Below, piece after piece: positions 30,991-42,173 of a stretch of DNA of 64,000 nucleotides. The stretch covers positions 1,240,001 to 1,304,000 of the forward strand of contig OZ345381.1 of the NCBI GenBank assembly GCA_977006965.1. The letters are read 5' to 3'. Source of the DNA: Phymatolithon calcareum. Its lineage: Eukaryota; Rhodophyta; Florideophyceae; Hapalidiales. Numbering within the stretch: position 1 is the stretch's first letter; each line of letters opens with the position of its first letter. The notes beneath the pieces are model-generated. The model had not been told where the DNA came from. It did no database searches and worked only from the letters and a program-made list of their open reading frames with translations. The position numbers and the translations under genes are program-made.

Positions 30991-31263
30991 ATGCGTCGCC
31001 TCATGAGGCGCGCCGCGCCCACAGTGATACGATTACTACATCCCGCTGGAACGCGCTCCAATAAACCGCCCAACGCATTCGCAACACACACTCCGTCCCC
31101 CTCTCACACACCACCGCAACGCTCGACTACACACACGGCCCACGGTGTTTCCGCAAACACGTCCGCCGTGCATGCCGTGCAGCTCGCGTCCGTGCTGATG
31201 GGCGGTCCGACGCGCACGGTGGTGTCGGGAGAGGTGCAATTGGACGAGATGTTATTTGCGGCT
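30991..31263 (+). pseudogene. Membrane RING-H2 gene, 5' fragment (right arm)
   Basis: From ATG 30991 the frame matches the first about 93 residues of the intact gene at 20202-19410 (MRRLMRRAA...GEVQLDEMLFAALAL) and then breaks inside the transmembrane helix. The frame continues into unrelated sequence (QSGGSYWV...). There is no RING domain, so it cannot encode a ligase. Confidence 0.75.
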
Positions 31264-31630
31264 CTGGCACTCCAGTCAGGTGGCTCGTACTGGGTTCACC
31301 GTTCTTTTGCACCGATTAAGACTGGTCGAGAACGAAGACTTGTCCCGCAACTTACAAGCTTCAATCTTACGAGAAGAAGATATCGGTCCCATTGCACAGC
31401 TCGGTTTCTTCATTGGCTTCAAAGCGAATTTGCCAATCTCCTCGGATCAGAAATTCTACAGTCAAGGCTGCACTAAGAGGACTGTGGGAGCGGTGAAAGT
31501 GCAAATTTATATCGCGTACAAGGAACTTGACAAAGAACAATCTCGTGGCTTTTGGTATGGTGAAAAGTACATCGCAAGCTTTATCCACGCAGACTCTTGA
31601 TATGCACACTGCAGTTGTATGGTCCGGTCC
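31264..31630 (+). repeat. Third copy of the WD40-gene upstream region
   Basis: Matches 26800-27150 (and the complement of 23900-24250) up to the first WD40 codons (TGATATGCACACTGCAG), then stops. A frame through it is uninterrupted (SSQVARTGFTV...LGFFIGFKAN...FIHADS), better preserved than in the two full copies. Confidence 0.65.
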
Positions 31631-32240
31631 GTCCGGTCATTATTATCGTTGGGAAACGGCAAGATCTTCTAGCTCAGTCGTATTTACATGATTTCCAACA
31701 ATGATGGGTAGTCATCCAGAAACTATCCAGCGCATGTTTCGCATCGAGAGAAACATTTACTCTACCGCTTTCGAACATCAGGACGGGGGATGCACTGAGG
31801 AACTCAGTGACTTTTTGGTGCAGTGCTCTTTACGGAAAAGAAGGTAGTGAAGTTCGCAGAAAAACTCGCTTCTCACTCCAATGTCCGAGAAATGCACATT
31901 GCTTCAGTGGGTGCCTCTCAAAAATTAATATTCAGCCATATTCTTACTGCTTTCGTACGAGTGCCTGCACACACCATGGACCGTATGCGAAGAGTGTGTG
32001 GCGTCCAATTCATCATCTCTCACTTCGCTTTCATATGACATTTCTAGTCTTGCCTTTCTCGAAAGCTACTACGTTAGCAATTGACCTCTTTCTCGCGACA
32101 GGAAGTTCGGAGATTGTGCATATCATCAAGTAAGCAGCAACTAAAACTTCCTTGCCCGAGGGCGACACTGCGTACAATAATTGAGTGTGCGCAAAAGTAC
32201 AGCAGAGCCGCGACGCAAACCAGAGGGGTTTTCGGTGTAC
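31631..32240. other. Junction sequence before the tandem array
   Basis: No similarity to the other repeats in the window and no gene was recognised. It lies between the inverted duplication and the first array unit. Confidence 0.4.
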
Positions 32241-33005
32241 TGTTGGAATGACTTTATTATCAAACCCATACTGTCGGGTTTGGGTTGCTTGCTTTTTCAG
32301 TCCAGAGACGGCAGAATGTATGGAATAATCGAATTTTGTTGTAAGCGTCTTGTAGCGAGTAATGTTCTGTGCTTGGTCTAGCGTATTGTCGGATGGACCA
32401 GAACGAGCAATAGAGAAAAGGAAAAGTAGCAGAGGGTGAGAGCAAGCCCCACATTGAGAGAAAGGAAAGAGTGTGAATGGAAATCCATGGGAGGAAATCG
32501 GAAAAACACTCGTCATCAAAACGAAGTTGGCGCAGACTGAGAAACATTTTAAAGGGCGTAGTGCTTCGCTCTTCAGCTCAATATAGTTGTCAAAATTCTT
32601 CCTCTTTCATTTTTTGAGCTGGCTTGTTGCCCATCTTTGAAAATTTTTACAAGTACGTATACATGGATTCGTCGACAAACGTTTCGAAAAGTCTCCACAG
32701 TACTGGGAAGTAGCACGAAGAATACTTTCGCCCTGCAGTAAACCTCCACCTGGAAACGAAAGTGAGCCCAAAATGACCCACGCCTTGTGTATGCAGGAGA
32801 TTTCGGTTACTTTCTGGGACATACGGTGCAGTAAGTCCGGATCAATACAGTACACCTTTTCCATTAGGGTGAAAGAGTGAGTTTGTACTCCATTTTTTGT
32901 TCCTTGAATCCATAGACTTGCGCGACATACAAAGGTGTATACAATATTTGTATTTATTTTCCAAACGGATTTGATCGCACTGGGATTTCCTTGGGTCATT
33001 CATTG

Positions 33006-33330
33006 TTACTCTCTGATGAGTTTGCATGTCATGACTCTGCTATTTTCGAATTCAGCTGCAAGCATGTTTGTCGCCGTGTCGCATTTGAAGGGGGTAACTC
33101 CGTGCCTGATTCCCAGAATATAAGTCCTATTCCCTTCATCAGTGAGCAGGATTCTGCCATCACGACAGTCCACAAAAGGAATGCCATCCCAGTCTACTTC
33201 AGAATTAGAAGTTCTAAGTGCGGATAACAAATTCCAAGAGAGGTGTCCCTCGCAGGTTTGAATAATGTGTCTCTTATCATGATTGTCGCAGGGATCTCAT
33301 CCTTCTTCGACTTTCAAATTTTTCCCAGTC
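33006..33330 (-). pseudogene. NLR-like gene, 3' remnant (unit 1)
   Basis: The last about 75 codons (LLSALRTSNSEVDWDGIP...ENSRVMTCKLIRE) plus about 100 bp further into the gene match the ends of the two longer copies, then homology stops at about 33325. There are many substitutions relative to units 2 and 3, so this is the oldest or least constrained copy. Confidence 0.75.
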
Positions 33331-33997
33331 TTAGTCTTTTGCCGAGATAGGGGTTACGATGCGGGAGAACCTATTCTTCGAACAATCCTTCGCGATTAGC
33401 GGTTGGAATCTCTCGCGCGGTAGAGCTAGGATTCCTTTCTCAGCCAGTTGCTGGGTGCCTGTCTCGCGCCATGATCGTACTTGACTTCTAGGTTTCATTG
33501 CTCGAGAGTTCATTGCCCCTGTGGCAGGGGTTATCCGGAGACATCCGTAACGCTTTTTCCAATACCATGGTTGCTTCGAAGTCGCCGACATTCTGAAGGT
33601 CCAACATTCCAGATAACGCTCGAAGTTTTGATATCTTTGTGGCTTTCAAGAAACCACTCCAAACTCATGCCGCCTTGTTCCTCGCCACTTCCACTTGCTT
33701 GATGTGCGTATGGGATCCATGAACCGAGTATGCTGAGGCTATACATTTCTTCTCCACTCCATGTCACAGACGTTTTGAAGAATCCAAATTCACCAACGAC
33801 AATGTCCACAACCCCCACAATCAGCACGACACTCTTCTCTTCATTCGTTTTCGATAGATGTAATTTTATTTTCGCTTCTAACAACAGCTCATCTCCTGTT
33901 CAAAACTCACACTACACTACTCCACCTCGAAGACCGTGTCACACATAGATCATCCTATCACACTGCCAAAACGCGATTTAAAGTCTATCCCCACAAC
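33331..33997. other. Unit 1 filler and RING 3' flank
   Basis: 33331-33700 holds sequence not found in units 2 and 3 and no recognisable gene. From about 33730 it matches the 3' flank of the other RING copies (42270 and 50900 regions). Confidence 0.4.
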
Positions 33998-34780
33998 TCA
34001 CATCTCCTCCTCATCACCCACTTCACAGACACGTTCATCCTCCGCGCATCTCGCCAGCGGACGTCGACAAAGCGGGCAAGAAGGCATGACCCCCGTCGCC
34101 ATCCACCTACGCTCCGCAAGCACAGCCAAAAGTCACAAAACACACCATTCAGTCATTAACCCTCACGACCACCGCCAGAAAGTCAGAATCAAAGAATTGA
34201 AAACATACTCATCCAAACACCCCGCATGAAAAACATGCTCGCAAGGTTTACACCGTCGCGCCCTCTCATTCGCCCCATATCCGTCAAGACAAATAGCGCA
34301 CATCTGCACATCGCGCGGTGCCGGTAACACAACACGAAACACCCTTCCCGGCGCCACACCCTCTGTCGACCTCACCTTCCGCACTCTCCTCTGACCCCTT
34401 CTCTGCATAGATATCGCCACGGAAACCTCTGCCGCCAGTGCATCCATGGCCATCTCGAGCAATCCCGCGTCAAACGTTTGCTGCAAGAAGAGCCGCACGC
34501 GCAGAAGTAGCTGCTCCTTCTCCGCATCGCGATCGGCCACGGCCGCCTCGACGGCCGCCGCATGCAGCCGCACGGCTCGCGACCGCGCCACGAGCGCGCC
34601 ACCGGCACCCGCGCCTGCGCGTGCGGCGGCGAGTGCGGCGCGCGCGGCTTGCACGCCGACGTCCACAAGACTTGGCCCGACAGTTGCGTCATTGCCCCTG
34701 GCCGATAATTCGCCCGCACGCAACGCTACCAGCACCGCCTGTTGGGCTGAGAGGACTGCCTCAACGGACGCGGGCGGCAT
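33998..34780 (-). CDS. RING-H2 finger protein, array copy 1 (intact), one intron
   Basis: Proposed exons 34780-34209 and 34106-33998 with a 102-bp intron (GTATGT...GTAG, 34208-34107), giving 226 residues. The unspliced frame loses the last RING cysteines; splicing restores CLDEWMATGVMPSCPLCRR. Zinc ligands are Cys161, Cys164, Cys180, His182, His185, Cys188, Cys201 and Cys204, a canonical RING-H2. The N-terminal 150 residues are Ala/Arg-rich, helical, with no membrane span, so it is probably a soluble E3 ubiquitin ligase. It lies divergent from the glyoxalase 5' fragment. Copies 2 and 3 at 42614-43319 and 51156-51938 are damaged, so this is the only one able to make a full RING. Confidence 0.8.
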
Positions 34781-35147
34781 GGCGCTGGCAGGGGTGTGGA
34801 AGAGGATGGAGGGATTGCATTGTGGAGGTTCCTACTCCCTTTTAGCTCGGTGCGGATGGATGGGAGGGTAAGGAGTGTGGCACGGAGGGTGTTGCCCGAT
34901 TTGGGAGCGGTGTGGAAGCGCGCGAAAAGACGTTCATGTGTCGAGCAGTGCACGCTGGAGACATTCACTTTCTCAATTTGGGAGCACACGGAAAGGGGTG
35001 GGTCCTCTCTCCCAGCTGGCATTGTGTGATTGGTGTAATGAAAAATATCCGTAAATTATCGAAAATAAGATCTCGCATGCTGATGGCCGTTTGATCACAT
35101 GTCCGACAGAGGAGTCATCACAAACTTTGTGCCAGGTCTGAAGTTCT
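34781..35147. promoter_or_regulatory. Divergent spacer between RING and glyoxalase 5' fragment
   Basis: About 370 bp also present at 43320-43688, 51939-52302 and, partly, 56160-56379 upstream of the intact glyoxalase gene. Conservation across four copies suggests it carries the original glyoxalase and RING promoters. No defined element is identified. Confidence 0.45.
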
Positions 35148-35467
35148 ATGCACACTGTCGTGCACGCGCTACCACGCGCGCTTCCTCGTCCTTCAGCCTT
35201 TGCCCCGACCTCATTGTTCCTTTCGCGCCATACCTAAGTCGCCACTTGTGCCCGTCCCTCTCTCTGCCGAGTGCATTGCAACCTTCATTCCGCACGCGCA
35301 AGGATGGCAACAGCTCCTGCGACATTGACCACCGTAGTGGAGTCGGTGGCCGGTGCCCAACCGACGTTTGCACAGACCATGTTGCGCGTATCGGATCCAG
35401 ACGCTTCGATGTCCTTCGCTTGACTTCCGGAGTATTCATTCTCGCTGTATTTTCTCGTCGCCACATA
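35148..35467 (+). pseudogene. Glyoxalase I 5' fragment (unit 1)
   Basis: Matches the first about 120 codons of the gene at 56380. A stop interrupts the targeting leader (after SRHT), and about 45 bp are deleted after SDPDASMSF. Homology ends at GCCACA, at the same point as in units 2 and 3. Non-functional. Confidence 0.75.
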
Positions 35468-35495
35468 GGAGAAAACGTCCTACGTGGAAAGCAAA

Positions 35496-35783
35496 ATGTC
35501 GAGCACGAAGAATACATTTGATTTGGAAGCTATAGATAGTTTCGGGGATGGGGACGAAGGACAGGAAAAGCAAAAAGAAACTCACGTCCCACACCGATCT
35601 GGACTTGAATGTGTTTGGGAGGACATTATTTGGTTGGAAAAGAAAAGACATTTGTTGCAAATTACTGTTATTGAGGCGGAGTATTTGCGCTTTGGCAACA
35701 CGATAACTTTTGCGGGACACAGCATGAAAAGCCAGCGAAGCTCACTTGCGACTTGTCGGCGAAGCGCCGCGCAGAAAGCGTAA
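35496..35783 (+). other. Orphan frame fused 3' of the glyoxalase fragment
   Basis: A 95-residue ATG-initiated frame (MSSTKNTFDLEAIDSFGDGDEGQ...). Units 2 and 3 have the same sequence but their frames stop early (about 59 and 38 residues). Unrecognised. Its last codons read antisense through the membrane RING fragment, so the full length is a by-product of the junction. It may be a captured exon of an unrelated gene. Confidence 0.25.
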
Positions 35784-36130
35784 TCGACGGCCACGTCGAA
35801 GCGCGATGAACAGTACAGCACCAGCAGGGCCAGGGCGGAAAATAACATCTCATGCAACTGCACCTCACTCTTCGCCCCTGTGCACGTGGCGCCACCCATT
35901 GGCACGGACGCGCGCTGCACGGCATGCACGGCGTGCACGGCAGACGCGTTGGCGGAAACGCCATGCATCGTTTATGTCGGCGTCGGAGTGCAGTGCGGAG
36001 TGTGTGTATACGAGGGGGATGGCGTGTGTGTTGCGAATGCATTGCGCAGTGTGCTGTCGTGCTTCGCGCGGTCAGGACGGAGTAGTCGTAGCGCTGTGCG
36101 CGCGGCACGCCTCTTCCGGTGGTGCATGGT
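35752..36130 (-). pseudogene. Membrane RING-H2 gene, 5' fragment (unit 1)
   Basis: Corresponds to the first about 118 codons of the gene at 19410-20202 (SANASAVHAV...EVQLHEMLFSALALLVLYC). A one-base deletion shifts the frame inside the membrane helix, and the RING part is replaced by the orphan-frame segment. Confidence 0.7.
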
Positions 36131-37194
36131 GCGCCCGGCGCGGCGCGAGCGGGGCGGTGCGACGTCCTGATGAAGAGGGTAGGCCGCACGCGCGGCATGC
36201 GTGTTGCGAGGTCGGAGTGAAGGCGGGACGGTGCACTGCGACGGGTGCTCCTGGTCAGGAGGTACATGGCGATTTTGGGACGCCCGGGCCGGGCACACAC
36301 ACACACAGTTTGGGATTGCCGGGCGTGGTGGACATGCACGAGAGCGGTACACAGAGATTTGAAATTGGAATTTTCATTTTGTTTGGGCGAATGTTGTCTG
36401 ATGTGCGGCGTTGTCGCCGTTTCTGTGGTGGAGGTGGACGTTTTTTGGTTGCTTTTGTCGGTCCAGCTACTGTAGGTCCGTTTTCCGGTCCAGGTGGTTA
36501 CCTATACTATCGGGTTTCGGTTGCCTACTTTATCAGGCGTACGATTTGGTGTTGTACGTAAGAGGCGACAGAGTGTATAGAATAATCGAATTTTGTTATA
36601 AATGTTGTTGGAGCGAATTATGTACTGTAGTTGGTCCAGCGTTTTGGCAGATGGACGGGAACGAGCAATAGAGAAAAGGAAAACGTCAGAGGGTGAGAGC
36701 AAGCCCCACATTGAAGAGAGAAGAATATGAGTGGAAATCCATGGGGAGGAAATCAGTTCAGTAATCGCCTTCAAAACGAAGTTGGGGCAGACTGAGAAAG
36801 AATTTTTTCTGTTTCATTTTTTGAGCTGGCTTGTTGCCCATCTTTGAATTTACATGGATTCGTCGACAAACGTTTCGATAAGTCTCCATAGTATTGGGAC
36901 GTAGCACGAAGAATTATTATCGCCCTGCAGTTATCCTCCATCTGGAAAAAAAAAGTGAGCACAAAAAAACCCACATCGTGCGTATGTACGAGAATTCGAT
37001 TGCTTTTGGGGCCATACGATGCATAAAGTCCGGATCAACACAGTACTGTACACCTTTTCCGTTGGGGTGAAAGAGAAAGTCAACTTCGTATTACATTTTT
37101 GCTCCTTGAATCAATAGACTTGCTCACCCATGTGTACATTTTTTATTTATTTTTCTACATTGATTTTGATCGCACTGGGATTTCCTTGGGTCAT
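36131..37194. other. Unit spacer downstream of the NLR gene
   Basis: Contains a CA microsatellite (about 36296) and blocks also found at 20250-20850, 30200-30540, 32260-32900 and 44750-45770. No gene recognised. Confidence 0.5.
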
Positions 37195-40100
37195 TCATTG
37201 TTCTTCTCTGACGAGTTTGCCTATCATGACTCTGCCGTTTTCCAATCCAGCCGCAAACATGTTTGTCGTAGTATCGCATTTCCAGGAGAGAGCACCCTGC
37301 ACGATTCCCACAACATATTCCTCATACGCTTCATTGATATACAGGATTCTGCCGCCAACACAGTACACTGTAGGAACGCCACCCCAGTCTATTTCAGAAT
37401 TAGAAGTTGAAAGTGCAGATAATAATTCCCAAGAGAGACGCTCCGCGCAGGTTCGAATAATGATTGCGGCATCTGTGTCTCTTATCATGATTGTCTCAGG
37501 GATCTCATCCTTCTTCCACTTCCAAACAATCTCTCTGCTCGAACATTTCCAAATAAAGATATTTTCATCCACACCTCGAGACACAATGTGCTTTCCATCC
37601 CTGCTCTCCGAGACCTCAACAACACCATCTTCGTGACCTTGCAGTGCATCTCCAATCGCCTTGTACGACTCTGCATTCCATATACGAACTGTTGTATCGT
37701 CAGACCCGGACACAATTCGTCTGCCATCAAAGCTAAAGGAAACGCAATTCACATAATCTGTATGCCCTTCAAGACAGTATAGTTCAGTGCCACTGCTCGT
37801 GTCCCACACCCTTATAGTGCAGTCAGTTGAACCAGATACCACCTGCTTTCCATCAGGGTGGAACGAAACAGAGAATACTGATCCTTCATGTCCTTCGAGA
37901 ACGTCACCGATCTGTACGCCTGACTCTGAGTCCCACAACCGAATGGTCCCATCAGCTGACGCAGATGCAACTCGCCGTCCATCAAGACTAATATCAACAT
38001 CATATACCATATCCGTGTGTCCGACAACCTCGGCTGATATGGCCTCAGGAAACAGTGCATCCCATACTTGAACAGTACCAAGAGTCAAGGCACAAGCTAT
38101 TCGTCCTCCATCGGATGAAAACACAACACTCCTTACGTCGTCGTGAATCTTCGGAGATTTCCCAATACATTGCCCAGTTCTGGTGTTCCATACTCGAATA
38201 AATCCATCCCTCGATCCGCATGCAATTTTCTTTCCGTCTGGACTAAACCCAAAACAACTCGCATAAGCGACGAATTCTCGAATAGGTCTCAAGGTTTCAA
38301 CGTTCCACAGCCAAATCGTGTTACCACATGTTGCCAGATGTGCACCATTGGGACTGAACAATGCACAAAATACCTCTTCTCGATGTGCCCTGATATCAGA
38401 AGTATTTCTTCCAGTCGAGCTGTCAACAACCTGCACTTTTCCATTGCCAAGGCCGAGGGCAACTTTTCCACCATCAGCAGACAGCGACACAGAATGAACA
38501 GGACTCCCTTGTGCGTACATTCCTGTTGAGGTACCAGAACGTGTGTCCCAAATCCGCAATGTACAATCATCAGAGCCTGAAAATATCTTCTCTCCATCTC
38601 TGCTAACAGCAATACTTCTTACGACGTCCGAGTGTCCATTCAGAGACCTCAAAGGGGATTCGCTTTTTTCCCATTGCCAAATAAAAATCGTCCTGTCCCG
38701 TGCCCCAGACACTATTGTCTCCGATCCTCCACAAAATGTAACGGTCGTGACGATACCTTTATGTCCTTGCAATTCTTGTAATACATCGCCGGTTGCAGCG
38801 TCTGCAACGACAATGTCGATCATTGCTCCGGCGGCGATATAAAGACCACAAGGAGAATAAGCAACAGTCAAACATGGGCCATTTACAGTACGAATTTCCA
38901 ATAGTTGTGATGCGTGAAGCGAACCAAGAAATTGATTTGTTGGCAACAGATATGGTCTCACAGTGTGCTTCTCCATGCTCCTCAAGAAAGTAGACACTAT
39001 CTTATTTTCTTCCTCCAAACCGCGCAGACGTCCACATACTTGAAATTGAAGAGTACGCTGCAGGAACGGAGTGCTAGACCAGGACAGCTGCAAAGCTTTC
39101 AGAATTAATTCAAAGCTCTTCTTCTCCAGTGCACAGCCTCCGACGAACTTAAAGTCCGCACACAGTGCCAAAATCCCACCCCATCGAAGCCTTGTATAGG
39201 TCCACCGTGCGTCCAGAAGAAGCGACCCAATTTCCACATGTTGATTCGAACATGCCAAGTGCCTTGTGACATTCATATGAATGTATCCGTCCTCTTCAAT
39301 AGACCACCATTCTCGAGGTGTAAACTTCAACAACTCTTCTGCTTCAACTCCACTTCCTTCTGATGTCGCGTAAGTCGCATCTATGTCAGCGTTCCGCTTC
39401 AAGTATCCATTAAGCATGCACGCATGCCAAACACATTGTTTCTTCGCCAACTGAGCCTGTAGCCGACAAAAATCCAAGTGAAGATCATGAAGTATGAGAC
39501 CAGCTTCAGCTTTACCACTGCCTCTCCGGTATGGACCTTTAGCTAAGCTCATTTTACAAATTCGCTCCATCACGTGTAATGCACAAACTTCATCGACGCT
39601 CCATAGTCGTCGAAGAACAGAGAGAGGAACCCAAGCCTGGTTCTGCACCACGCACAGACCAATATAAAGATCTGTGACGGTGTGAATCATTTCAGGAGCG
39701 TTAATGGACTTCCACTTTGAGAATTCGTCATCGAGGTATTTCAAGCTCACCATAATACTTGCTTTCAAGCTTGTACCATAAGATCCTTCTTTGTCTTCTA
39801 GAAGCCTTCTCGTCCTTTCGTGATCGTCGGCGTACGTGTCACAAGCAACGTTAAAATCATGCATTATGTCGTCCAGACACTTAACGGCACATCCAGCAAT
39901 CGAAAGAGCAATGGGTAATCCTCCACATATTGACAGAATTCTGGATACGCTGGGGTGAATGGGTTCTGAAGATGCATCAGAAGACACGGACCTTGTAGCA
40001 TATTTCATGAAGAGCCTCAGCGACGTATGTGCATTTCGAGCTTCAAAATCGACCTTCAGCAATCCGGGGTGACTCGCAATATCAGCACTTCTCGTAGATA

Positions 40101-41143
40101 TCGCCATGCGGCTCTCAGAACTCCCGCGCAGAAGTTGCAGCAAACCTTTGAGGTAATCAATCTTAACATTTGTCTCCGGTGACGGGTTGGCCACAGGCCA
40201 CAGATCATCTACAAGGAAGAGACATTTCAATCCTCGCAACCATGTAACCGCATAGTCGACGGCTTCTGCGAGAGTAACGGAATTTTCAACTTTATCGGCG
40301 ATCACTGTTGCCCCCGTTGCGAACAATATCCTCGCAATTTCCCGAATAACGTGCTGCAAAGTCGCCTCTTGTCCGATCGACATGTAGTAAACATCGTGTG
40401 GAAAACGGGTCTTAATATTTTCGTCATGCGCGAGTCCTTGAAGAGCAATTGTTTTTCCAACACCTGCCATCCCCACCACCCCCACCGCAGCAGTTACTGT
40501 CGTCGATGAATCGCTGATGAGCACGCAATGTTTCAGATTCCCTTCGGGAGTTTCGTAAGCGCCTTCAGGATTTTTTGAATCATAGTCCAAGGTAATGGTG
40601 GATGACAACATCGGCGCGTTGCCGTTCGCTACGAAGCTCGGCTCTTTGTGGTCGTCTGCAGAGTTCAAATTGATTTCCTCCACTTTAAGGGCTGTGGTCA
40701 GCTCTGATCGGAGTCCCTGGAGCTCCCTTGCCGCTTCTTTGATTTTGCTTTTCACCACTTCCATGCTTTCGATGATCTTATCCTTTCGAAATATTCTCCG
40801 GACCTTCGCCAGCGATATTTTTTTGTCTCCTAGAGTTGCTTCCTGGAAATGCGTATTGGGAAAGCTCGTCGAGTAAAGTCTGTGATTGTTCAAGGCACTC
40901 TCGAACGGTGTCCACTCTTCTGGAAAACATGGGAAAGATCTCATCAGGCATAACACTGGGCCTTTCAACTAATATGCCATCAATAGTTGCCCGGTCGGAA
41001 ATCATGGCGTCCAACTTGTTTGTCAATTCTTGCAGTGTTGTAGGACCTTTGAGGTATTCAGAATAGCGCCCATGTATCAATTCCACTGTGGTGCGGACGT
41101 TTTGGATCACACTAAGCCCAAAACCAATGCCTGCAACCGCCAT
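37195..41143 (-). pseudogene. NLR-like NB-ARC/WD40 gene, copy in unit 2, split by a homopolymer frameshift
   Basis: Same gene as 45771-49715, in the same order. The start ATG is 41143 (MAVAGIGFGLSV...). In the run of seven T at 40818-40824 (unit 3 has six) the frame shifts. The N-terminal helical domain, with about 100 residues in frame, ends early with the wrong tail NIAGEGPENISKG. The NB-ARC and WD40 portion continues open to TGA 37195 (about 1,200 residues after KKISLAK). All NB-ARC motifs (GMAGVGKT, LFLVDDLW, GGLPIAL, LHDLHLDF) are intact downstream. It could be a sequencing error, a recent null allele, or two polypeptides; the downstream part has no obvious start codon close to the shift. 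Confidence 0.75.
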
Positions 41144-41579
41144 GGTTTTATCAGGATCAAATCGGGAGCGAAATTCCTGTGCGAGTGGTCTCCGGCGCAC
41201 GCAGTCGCCTTCACGACGAGGGCACTGGGTGAGTGAAGAGAGAAGACGACTGGTATGGATATTGGTGGTGCGAGTGGTGGTGTGGTGAAGAGCGTTGCCT
41301 TTCGGTCTTAGTGGTCGACTGACAGAAATCGGTATACCTCACTGCTATGAAGCTAGGCTAAACGTGTACTACTAGTGTACAGTAATAGTACACGTCCAGT
41401 GCACAGTATCATATACTGTACAGTTCAAAAAAAAGAAAAAAACATGAAGTCATAACCATGCACTGTATCATACAGTTCCGAAACCTTTGTTATGGTATTA
41501 CCGGGGTATTAATTCAGTTACACCTTTACACATGTACAGTGAAATATGGATAAAATTTTAGATTCGATGTTTTAATATG

Positions 41580-41900
41580 CGTAGGGACGGACATGCCGAC
41601 GCGTTAGAACATTGTTTTGGACGCACTTCCCGTTCGCAGACTTCCATTCCAGCTTGAGGTCAAAACACGCGCTCCTTCGCGTGATATAGCGTAACCGAGA
41701 GCATTGTCGGTGTGGTCGTTCAGCATTTGCGAAGCGCCAGCACGGACATCCCAGACAATGGGTGTCTTGTCGTGAACGCGAGAATATCAAATGCAGGGGA
41801 AGCGAACAATCTTCTGATGGCTTGAGAGAATGTTTGCGAGGAAGTAATGCGATATCACCATCAGACGACCAGTGGTACAGTACAAGCAAAATGAAAGATC
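41580..41900 (-). pseudogene. Scrambled fragment of the WD40/coiled-coil gene
   Basis: Two blocks matching parts of 27200-27600 are joined in swapped order: the segment around the FDILAFTT codons precedes the segment around IVWDVRAGASQ. No open frame spans it. It shows that the WD40 gene family once contributed to the array unit. Confidence 0.6.
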
Positions 41901-42097
41901 AATCTGCTTCCATCGAGCGGTCATAGGAACGTATCTCTTCAGCTAGCCAATACATAATAATTATTACTGTACTGTAGGTTCGATCTCCGTTTGAAAACAG
42001 GGTCATTCAAGACAGCAGTGTATTCTTGAGTATCATTTGGTAAACTACTAAGACTACTCGGAAGAACATCCTATATTGCCTTCTTTAATATTTAATC

Positions 42098-42173
42098 GAC
42101 CTTCCCTGGTATGTTATTTCTTTCTTTTTTCCTTGCGGAACGTATGTTATTTTATAACATACAAGGGAAGGTC
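42098..42173. repeat. 76-bp inverted repeat with 20-bp arms
   Basis: Arms GACCTTCCCTGGTATGTTAT and its reverse complement match at 19 of 20 positions around a 36-bp pyrimidine-rich loop. Unit 3 has a diverged version near 50708-50795. Confidence 0.75.

Larger units (their letters stand above)
26366..31263. repeat. Right arm of the large inverted duplication
   Basis: Reverse complement of 19925-25180. It ends abruptly at about 31263 within the membrane RING coding sequence, where it joins a third copy of the WD40-gene upstream region. The arms are separated by about 1.2 kb that contain the MULE remnant. Confidence 0.85.
32241..36507. repeat. Tandem array unit 1 (internally deleted)
   Basis: Starts at the landmark CATACTGTCGGGTTTGGGTT and ends where this recurs at 36508. 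It has lost almost all of the NLR gene (only its 3' end remains) but keeps the RING gene, the glyoxalase 5' fragment, the orphan frame and the membrane RING fragment. Length is about 4.3 kb against 8.5 kb for unit 2. Confidence 0.8.

Noticed and set aside
34438-34871. Plus-strand frames of 135-141 codons opposite RING copy 1 (and equivalents at 42977-43384 and 51406-52182)
   Set aside because: Ala/Arg/Pro-rich shadows of the GC-rich RING gene; the minus strand carries the zinc ligands and the intron.
35668-36561. Frames of 223 and 271 codons overlapping the membrane RING fragment
   Set aside because: Wrong frame or antisense of the fragment; Arg/Ala-rich because of local GC content, no domain.
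40778-41143. Treating the N-terminal part of the second NLR copy as a separate gene
   Set aside because: Alignment with the intact copy shows one extra base in a T run; the short product ends in out-of-frame residues, so it is a frameshifted part of one gene.
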